The translations under genes and the position numbers were made by a program. A stretch of DNA of 38,282 nucleotides from Mycoplasmoidaceae bacterium. Lineage in GTDB: Bacteria > Bacillota_I > Bacilli_A > Mycoplasmatales > Mycoplasmoidaceae. The number at the start of each line of letters is the position of its first letter. Positions within the stretch are counted from its first letter, which is position 1. The stretch is from positions 1-38,282 of the forward strand of contig JAKSVR010000003.1 of assembly GCA_024427105.1 (NCBI GenBank). Reading direction: 5' to 3'. Below the pieces are notes generated by a model, which did no database searches, had not been told where the DNA came from, and saw nothing but the letters and a program-made list of their open reading frames with translations. Below, piece after piece: positions 29,287 to 38,282 of the stretch.

Positions 29287-29298
29287 ATAAAGATAACA

Positions 29299-30084
29299 TT
29301 AGTTGTTATTAATATTATGTCGCCAAATTTTAATTGGCTTGTTAGACTTATCAAATTCAATAATAATAGCATTAAATTGGTATGGTCCTTTTGCTGGTTC
29401 AAGATGGAATCTTGGTGTTACACCTTTAAACATTGCAACAATCTCATCAGGTTTAGCACCAATAATTGATTCTTTTGCTCCGCACATACCAGCATCAGTA
29501 ATAAATGCTGTATTTTTATATATCTTTTCATCAGCAGTTTGAACATGTGTATGAGTGCCTATAATTGCAGATACTTTACCACCAAATGCATTCAAGAAAG
29601 CGTTTTTCTCTGATGTTGTTTCAGCATGAAAATCAATAATATGAATTGGCTCTTTTACTGAAGGCAATAGTTTTTCACAAGCAACAAAAGGATTAGTAAT
29701 TGTAGTTCTTGCAGCACATTGCATTGACATAAAATTAGAAATTCTAATTTTAGTATTACCAACATTAACTACTTTAGTGCCAACACCATAATGTCCTTCT
29801 TTGGTTGACATGTCAATATTAAATGGGCGAATAATTTTATCATTATTTAATACAGGAAAAACTTCTGTAGTATCTCATGTATGATTGCCCATAGTAATCA
29901 TATTTACTCCAGCATTAATTAACTCATTGTAATGTTCTTGGCTTAAGCTACGTCCATGAGTAGCATTTTCAGCATTAGCAATGGTGAAATTAATTTTTTC
30001 ATTTTTGATAATATTTGGTAGGTTGTCAATTACTGCCTTTCTACCTGGTTTAGCAAAAATGTCTCCAATAAATAATACTCTCAT
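29299..30084 (-). CDS. ymdB: YmdB-family metallophosphoesterase
   Basis: Calcineurin-like phosphodiesterase family; B. subtilis YmdB cleaves 2',3'-cyclic nucleotides and affects RNA turnover. 261 aa, normal size, with TGA-coded Trp in GNHTWD. Metal-site motifs in order: GDIFAKPGR, NAENATHG, GNHTWD, DFHAETTSEK, GTHTHVQTADE and DAGMCGA. The ATG follows GGAAGGT, 16 bp after pcrA. The downstream tRNA genes appear to share its transcript. Confidence 0.92.
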
Positions 30085-30100
30085 ACCTTCCTATTATACA

Positions 30101-32296
30101 TTAACTAACTACACGCTTTATAGCGTTATGCGAAGCAACAATAGTTTTCTTACCGTATGGTTTTTTAAAGATTACATCAATCATTGTTCCATCAACTTTT
30201 GTTACTACCCCAGAGCCAAAAGTTGTATGAACAATAATGTCACCCACTTTAAAGTGTTCTTTATTGCTATAAATCTTGGATAAATCTACCTCAGGTGTAA
30301 ATGGCATTTTCTCAACTCTTGAATCATACCATTCAAGATCTTTATTAGAAACTTGTCTAGTATTTCGATATGCCATTTGATATGATTTAATTTCTTTTAA
30401 GAAACGGCTTGGTGCTTTATTTCGATAACGAGAGAAACCATTATCTCTTGTGCATGTAATAATTAGATTATTAATAGCCCGTGTCATTGCAACATAGGCA
30501 ATTCGTCTTTCTTCTTCTAATCCTTTAGTGTCCATTAAAGCATTAGGACTAGGTATTACACCTTCATTAAAATCATAAATAAAAACTGTATCATATTCTT
30601 TTCCTTTAGCCATATGAACTGTCATTAGATGAACACATAATGAATTATCAATACGTGTTTTCTCTACAGAAGTATATAAATTAATTTCATTAATGTAATC
30701 GATTATTGTTCCATTTGGATTCTTACGTAAGAATTCCAATAATGCTCGATTTAACTCATCAATGTTTTCTTTTCGATCATCTATATCTGTTTCTGTTGTT
30801 TCAAGATATTGAATGTAATTTAATTGTTCTACAATTGTTGGTATAGCACTACCAATACCATTTTTTTGAATGACTTGTCTTAGAGCTTCTAAATCTTTTA
30901 AAAAGCCTAAAGCTTTTGTTTTAGTACTGTCAGAAATTGAATCAACCTCTTGAATTTGATATAAAGCATTAACAAAGCTCATACCTTGCTTATTAGCTCA
31001 AGCGGAAATATTATTTACTGAGTCAACTCCAATGGCTCTTTTAGGAACGTTAATGATTCTCATTGCTGAAATATCATCAGGCTTATATATCATTTTTAAA
31101 TAAGAAATTAAATCTTTAATTTCTTTTCTCGCATAAAAATTAACTGAGCCAAAAATAACGTATGGTATTTGGTTTTGCATTAATTTTTCTTCGATAGATT
31201 TAGAACAATAATTTGCACGATATAAAATGAGAATATCAGAATATTTTTTACCTTGTTTAATAAAGCTAGCTATAGTTGAACAAATAAAATTTGCTTCATC
31301 ATCTAAATATTCACCAATATAAACATTAACATCTGAATGATATGGGTTCATTGGTTGCAAATCATTTTTAAAATTGTTTGCATTATGGTGAATTAAATTG
31401 TTTGCACCATATAAAATGTTTGCAGTTGAACGGTAGTTCAAAAATAAATTAATAACCTTGGTGCCTTGAAAGTGTTCCACATAATCATCAAACACTTCAG
31501 GATAAGCACCTCTTCATGTATAAATTGTTTGGTTTGGGTCACCAACGGCAAATACATTGTTTGCTCCCGAAACAAGATATTTTAATATTTCAAATTGTTT
31601 TAAATTTGTATCTTGAAATTCATCAACCAATACATAATCAAATGACTTTTGTCATTTTTCTCTGACATCTATTCTCTTGGTAAATAATAAATGAACATAA
31701 TTTATCAAGTCAGAAAAATCTAATTGATCTGCTGCTTTTAAACGTTTTTGATATGTTTCATAAATGTATTGAGCCGCATTTACATCACGAGGGTCTGGTA
31801 ATTCAAGCATATCTTGCATCTCATACTCAGAATAATCACTAAAGTTTAAATCGTGAGACTTAATTATTTCAATAACTTTAGAAAATTTCTTAGCTTGAAC
31901 TTTGGTTTGAACATTGAGATCTTTCATGATTTGTTTTATCAATGATAAACAATCATCTTCATCAATAATTGAGAAATTATTGTCATAACCAATTTCTAAT
32001 TTATCAATATCTTCTTTAAGAATTTTGACACAAGTTGCATGGTATGTCCTAATTCATTGAGCAGAACAATTAGGAATCATTTTTTCAATTCTTTGTCGCA
32101 TTTCTTCAGCTGCTTTATTGGTAAATGTAAAAGCCAATATTCTATTAGCATCAACACCTAATTCAGAAATTAAATATGCAATTCGGTGTGTCAATACAGA
32201 TGTTTTTCCTGTTCCTGCACCTGCAATAACTAAAACAGGACCCTCAGTGGTGGTCACGGCTTGTTTTTGATTGTCATTTAATTTCGATAGATCCAT
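30101..32296 (-). CDS. pcrA: UvrD/PcrA-type DNA helicase
   Basis: SF1A 3'-5' DNA helicase acting in repair and replication restart. 731 aa, the usual size, after joining across TGA codons. Motifs: AGAGTGKT at 25-32 (Walker A), [10 protein letters not shown] (Ia), LVDEFQDTN (II), [13 protein letters not shown] (III), NYRST (IV), [14 protein letters not shown] (V) and [13 protein letters not shown] (VI). The C-terminal Tudor-like segment ([14 protein letters not shown]) is kept. It starts 1 bp after the RDD gene stop, so translational coupling is likely. Confidence 0.95.
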
Positions 32297-32297
32297 A

Positions 32298-33038
32298 CTA
32301 TAAATTTTCTATCTCCTCAAATGACTCACTTGAAATGACACCAGGAAAATCGTTCTCACTATTTTCATGTATGTGTTTTTTAGTAGTTATTTTGTTTATT
32401 TCTTCTGTTTTTAAACTAATAATATAAATATTGCTATATTTATCATGGAAAGCTGGACGATGATTTTTAATACATGTCGCAACAATAATAGCAATTAAAA
32501 AAATAATCGTTAATCCATAAAAACATGAAAATCCAGTTCCAACATAATAGCAAGCCTTATCTAAACCTTCAGGAACAGTGCTTGCAAAGATGGACATAGA
32601 CCCTGCTAATAATGAATCAATTTGATTTTGATTTAAAAAAGTTAAAACTCATCCCATTATCAAAGCTAAAAAAACAATTATTTCCCAAATAAACAATTCA
32701 TGTTTAAACAAACCAAATGAAAAATTCATGTCTTCTTTCCTTTTGTAATAAGAAAGCTTTAAAGCTTTCATCCCAATTGTTTTCTTTCACAAACATGGAA
32801 GCAAAAATAATAATCCAAAAAAGGTAAGTGCCATCAAGCTTACAAAAAGACCGTATCGTCATTTTTGTGATAAGATTAAAGGTTCGTTTCATTTAAAATT
32901 TGAGTCTGTACAAAATATTGTAAAACCCAACGCAAGAACTATACAAGAAACAATAGCAATATCAATTGCTTTTGATAAAATTCTCCTACCTGCGGTAGCC
33001 AATGGATACTTAATTGTTTCATTATTTTGCTTTTGCAT
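32298..33038 (-). CDS. RDD-family membrane protein
   Basis: Membrane protein of 246 aa with TGA codons read as Trp. It starts with a cytosolic tail, then the RDD signature in the first helix ([15 protein letters not shown], conserved Arg and Asp). A second helix precedes [12 protein letters not shown], the usual TxGKRxxxLxV-like loop; two further helix regions and an acidic cytosolic tail follow. The function of most RDD proteins is unknown. The ATG at 33038 overlaps the glycosyltransferase end by 17 bp; an in-frame GTG at 33071 is less likely. Confidence 0.7.
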
Positions 33039-34020
33039 GGCCCGATTCAAACAATTGATTGTATAAAGCACGAAGAACGTGGATTAATTTTGGCTTAAAC
33101 TCACGAAGATATTGTAAATATGTTTTGTCGTTTTTGTTTTCAGGAGAATAAAGTCATTCATTAACATTTCAATGAGGAAAGTTTTTTTCAACAAAATTTC
33201 CAACTTTATTTAATACTCTCTTTTGTGATACAAAGCTAGTTGGATATTTTTTGAAAAAGGCATATACAAAATTTCTAAATAATGTCACAATACATAAGTA
33301 TTCAATTTCAGAACGATGATCTTTATAAAAATCTTTTTCTAATAAATCGACAATTTCTTTGCATTGTTCAAATAGGTCGTAAACATAAAATGAATTTGTT
33401 GGCTTACTTGAAGTAGCACGTATTTGTCTACCTAATGAATATCATTGTGGGTTGCCTTTCATTAGCATTACATAATACAACATTGGGTAATGTCTAAATT
33501 TTGGTTCATAAATATTATGTTCTTTAATATATTCAACATTGATCAGTTTATTGTCAAAAAATACTAGAGGTCGATGACAAAAGTCATCTGAAAATGTTTT
33601 AATTGTTATATAGTCTTGTTTGAAATAAATGTTTGGTACACCAAAAAAACTTAATACATCTGTTTCTGGATGTTCATTAATGAATTTATTTAAGGTGGAT
33701 ACAAAATCGGGTGTGACAATAATGTTTGAATCAAAAATGTAAAAATATTTGGTTGCAATGTTATTTTTAACTAAATATTCAAAAGCATAGCTTGATCCTA
33801 GGTTTTCTGAAAATAAAACATAATTAACATCCTGAAAATCTTGAAAATTGAATTTGTTAAAAATATCTTTGTCAGATTGCCCTGAACCATTAAAAACAAA
33901 AATCAAGTTGCAGTCTTTATCTGTTTGTCTTGATATAGCATCTAAAGCTTTAGTTAAACCTGGTTCTCTTTTGTTTATACAAAAGATTAAGGTTATATTA
34001 GCTTTTGTACTTTTTGTCAT
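33022..34020 (-). CDS. Family 2-like glycosyltransferase
   Basis: 332 aa, TGA read as Trp. The N-terminal GT-A fold shows ITLIFCINKREPGL, LDAISRQTDKDCNLIFVFNGSG and FSENLGSSYAFEYL. The divalent-metal position normally DxD is D97-S98-N99 (FDSNIIVTPDF), a weak match. The C-terminal part is alpha-rich with no membrane segment. The likely role is adding sugars to lipid or surface components; acceptor unknown. It overlaps the upstream 106-aa gene by 23 bp and the downstream RDD gene by 17 bp, with no Shine-Dalgarno, which suggests translational coupling. Confidence 0.72.
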
Positions 34021-34318
34021 CAGGTATTTCGTCTTTCTTTGGCTGTGCTTTATTTTCTGCAGGTTTTTTAAATGCAGAAAGCATATCTTTTAATTGACCA
34101 AAATCTCCCATTTGTCCAAGTAAATCTTCAAGGTTTGTATCTTTCAATAAATCGGAAAGATTAGGTCCTTTAACTACGCTTGTAATAATTTCTTTACAAA
34201 AATCATCAAAATTTAGTGCGGTGGGGGCACCAACTGGAGATTTCTTTGCTTGTTCTCAAAATTTACAAACAGCATCATACTCTTCTTGAGTTAATTCAAA
34301 TGTAATTCTTTTGTTCAT
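33998..34318 (-). CDS. Small hydrophilic protein of unknown function
   Basis: 106 aa, one TGA-coded Trp (CKFWEQAK). The first 20 residues (ITFELTQEEYDAVCKF) look like a strand-helix start similar to ribbon-helix-helix proteins. The middle is an acidic amphipathic segment (NLSDLLKDTNLEDLLGQMG), and the tail is Lys/Asp-rich. I do not recognise the family. It heads the operon with the glycosyltransferase, RDD, pcrA and ymdB genes. A TATAAT lies 13 nt before the ATG; no Shine-Dalgarno. The reading frame is supported by tight overlap with the next gene and by normal codon use. Confidence 0.6.
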
Positions 34319-34396
34319 AGTGAATAGTATTATTATATATAATAAATGTAATGTATTTTACTATAAAAAATATATTAATTTATAGGAGATTTTGCT
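34319..34396. promoter_or_regulatory. Divergent promoter region between the 106-aa gene and serS
   Basis: A 16-bp A/T palindrome at 34330-34345 (half-site TTATTATA) carries TATAAT on both strands; the minus copy (34337-34332) serves the 106-aa gene. serS probably uses TATAAA at 34362-34367, with a leader carrying AGGAGA (34384-34389). Confidence 0.4.
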
Positions 34397-36333
<1,937 letters not shown>

Positions 36334-36344
<11 letters not shown>

Positions 36345-37134
36345 ACTATTTACTACAAATAAAATTCCACAGGCAATGATTATTAGACAAGCACCGTTGT
36401 CAAATTTTGATGCATGCTTGAAAGAAATAATGAAGGGAATTATTTGTCCTAAACACGGTTGCGGAGAATGTGTTTGATGCAAGAAAATTGATAATAATCA
36501 ATATTTTGATTTATTAATCTTCGATGGAAAAGAAGTAAAAAAACAAGAGGTTTTAGATTTAATGTCTAGATATTCTCGCGCTGGATTGGAATCATGCAAT
36601 ATTCGTATCTATGTTATCAAAAATATTGAATATGCTTCAAAATACATATTAAATAGTTTGCTTAAGTTTGTTGAAGAACCACCTAAAGGTGTATATGCTA
36701 TTTTTACAACAAGAAATTATAATGCTGTGTTGCCTACAATAAGAAGTCGTTGCTTCAGTTTGTATTTACCACGAGATGATCAATCAGTCAATGATTATCT
36801 AAATACAAAAAATATGTCTGATGCTGATAAAGCATTAGTTAAAAAATGCTTTCATGAATTAGATAGTCTTAAAACTTATTTCGATAAATTCATTGAATAT
36901 TATGATTTAATAAAGAAATTAGTTAGTCCTGATCGATTAAATTTTGCTAATGAAGGATTAAACACATTCCGCAAACTTGAATATATTGATATTAATTTGT
37001 TTTTAGAAATATGCAAAAATGCTTATCCTACAATTGCTAGTCAAGTAATCGAATTACAAGACAATTTATATTTAAATAGTCCAAAAGCTCTAATTTATAA
37101 TCAAATCTATAAGTTATTAAGTGAGGTAGAATAA
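36334..37134 (+). CDS. holB: DNA polymerase III delta' subunit
   Basis: Clamp-loader subunit of the replicative polymerase. 266 aa, shorter than most delta' proteins but usual in Mollicutes. A zinc module is visible as CPKHGCGECVWCKK (four Cys, the Trp a TGA). The AAA+ core has NIRIYVIKNIEYASKYILNSLL, in part VIKNIEYAS, and LLKFVEEPP and TIRSRC (sensor/SRC motif). No Walker A is expected in delta'. It overlaps tmk by 11 bp and mnmE by 1 bp (TAATG). Confidence 0.92.
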
Positions 37135-38282
37135 TGAAAACTATCGTCGCATTAGCAACAGCGCCATTAAATTGCGCAATTCATATCATTAGAGTTTCGG
37201 GTGATAAGGCATTTGATATCATTAATAAAATTTCTACTAATAAGATTAGTAAAATTGGTTTTTCTATTCAACATACTACTATTATTGATACAGATAAATC
37301 ACCAATCGATGATGTATTAGTAATGAAATATGTTGCTCCTAAATCTTACACGGGAGAAGATATTGTTGAAATAAATTGCCATGGTGGTCTATTCATAGCA
37401 AGTAAAATTATTGAATTATTAATTAAAGCTGGTTGCGTATATGCCAAACGTGGTGAATTTACTCAGCGAGCATTATTAAACGGTAAGATTAATCTAATTA
37501 ATGCTTATGGAATTAACAACACAATTAATGCCACCAATCTCACATCGCTAAAATTAGCACAAAATTCAATTAATAATAAACTAACTAAAAAGATTCAAGG
37601 TTTTATTGAAAGATTATTCAAAATAATAGGAACCATTGAAGTAAATATTGATTATCCAGAATACGATGGTGTAGATAATGTGACTAATACAGTGTTGGTT
37701 CAAAGACTAGAACAATTAAATAAACAACTGAAGGAGTTGTATGAATATTCACAAATATCTTACAAATTAACACAAGGATTTAAAATTGCAATAATTGGTG
37801 AACCAAATGTTGGCAAATCTAGTTTGCTAAACAAACTTATTCATGAAAACAAAGCAATTGTATCTAACATTCCTGGCACAACACGAGATATTGTAGAAGG
37901 AAAAATAAATTACAAAGATTTAACATTCCACTTTGTTGATACAGCAGGTATTAGGTCAAAAGCAAGTGCAATTGAGTCTTTAGGAATTAAAAAGACTTAT
38001 CAAGAACTTAATAAAGCTGACCTTATTCTTTTAATTCTTGATTCATCTAAAAAGAATTCAGCAAATGAAAATAAATTAATTCAAAGAATTAAATCAAAAA
38101 ATCATTTAGTTATTTTAAATAAGTCAGATTTATCAAAAAAGAATACTACTCCTGGTTTCTTATTTAGTTGTAAAAAATCTAAAGTACAAAACTTAATGGA
38201 TTTAATTGTTAAGACAGTAAATGCACAAAATATCAATAAAACAGATATGGCTTATTTACAATCGGCTGATCAGATTGGTACA
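37134..38282 (+). CDS. mnmE: tRNA modification GTPase MnmE (partial, C-terminus outside window)
   Basis: GTPase that with MnmG makes 5-carboxymethylaminomethyl-uridine at the tRNA wobble position. The first 383 residues are visible with no stop. The N-terminal formyl-THF-binding domain starts TIVALATAPLNCAIHIIRVSG and includes YTGEDIVEINCHGG and RGEFTQRALLNGKI. In the G domain, G1 is GEPNVGKSS from residue 222, then PGTTRD, DTAGIR and NKSD. The helical C-terminal domain with the final cysteine motif is beyond the window. The start overlaps the holB stop. Confidence 0.94.
   Translation, partial: MKTIVALATAPLNCAIHIIRVSGDKAFDIINKISTNKISKIGFSIQHTTIIDTDKSPIDDVLVMKYVAPKSYTGEDIVEINCHGGLFIASKIIELLIKAGCVYAKRGEFTQRALLNGKINLINAYGINNTINATNLTSLKLAQNSINNKLTKKIQGFIERLFKIIGTIEVNIDYPEYDGVDNVTNTVLVQRLEQLNKQLKELYEYSQISYKLTQGFKIAIIGEPNVGKSSLLNKLIHENKAIVSNIPGTTRDIVEGKINYKDLTFHFVDTAGIRSKASAIESLGIKKTYQELNKADLILLILDSSKKNSANENKLIQRIKSKNHLVILNKSDLSKKNTTPGFLFSCKKSKVQNLMDLIVKTVNAQNINKTDMAYLQSADQIGT

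Noticed and set aside
32704..32892. Minus-strand open frame of 62 codons
   Set aside because: It is in another frame inside the RDD gene, whose frame is continuous across TGA and shows the RDD signature.

Overview
The window is a gene-dense, AT-rich piece of a Mollicute (mycoplasma-like) chromosome that reads UGA as tryptophan. Nearly every conserved protein is broken by in-frame TGA at Trp positions. Examples are the Trp of the hydrogenase H-cluster motif, of TruB and of SerS, and joining across TGA restores full-length proteins. The order serS-tmk-holB-mnmE at the right end matches what I remember of Mycoplasma genitalium MG005-MG008, which suggests the Mycoplasmoidaceae (pneumoniae) side of the group. 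Lipoprotein signal peptides, an HPr protein, tRNA-Trp(CCA) and coaE-dnaB-dnaI fit the same picture.

Layout. 1-4177: ECF transporter ATPase (partial), ribF, truB, ttcA, HPr and a PHP phosphoesterase. 4237-8597: a ferredoxin and a three-gene [FeFe] hydrogenase operon (hydC-hydB-hydA, HydABC/Hnd type). 8688-10965: def and RNase J. 10978-15764: an MFS-like transporter, divergent from a DASS/SLC13 dicarboxylate-type transporter, an AroQ chorismate mutase and fumarase fumC. 15788-18954: three lipoproteins in one operon. 19063-23652: aspartase-like lyase, APC amino acid permease and malic enzyme in one operon. 23733-26447: coaE, dnaB, dnaI. 26444-29065: a large 5'-nucleotidase-like lipoprotein. 29136-34318: an operon of a small unknown protein, a GT2 glycosyltransferase, an RDD membrane protein, pcrA and ymdB, ending in tRNA-Glu(CUC) and tRNA-Trp(CCA). 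34397-38282: serS, tmk, holB, mnmE (partial).

How the genes may work together (inference). Aspartate or another C4 acid enters through the APC and DASS carriers. The aspartase-like enzyme gives fumarate and ammonia, FumC gives malate, and malic enzyme gives pyruvate, CO2 and NAD(P)H. The NADH- and ferredoxin-linked HydABC complex can dispose of the electrons as H2. A hydrogen-forming aspartate/malate fermentation is unexpected for a Mollicute and is the most interesting content here.

Genome-scale style. At least eight transcription-unit-leading genes have a TATAAT box only 6-13 nt before the ATG and no Shine-Dalgarno sequence, so they look leaderless, whereas most operon-internal genes carry a Shine-Dalgarno sequence. 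All four convergent gene pairs end in one shared hairpin that includes stop codons. A perfect 26-bp palindrome overlaps the hydrogenase -10 box. No stretch longer than about 100 bases lacks a gene.
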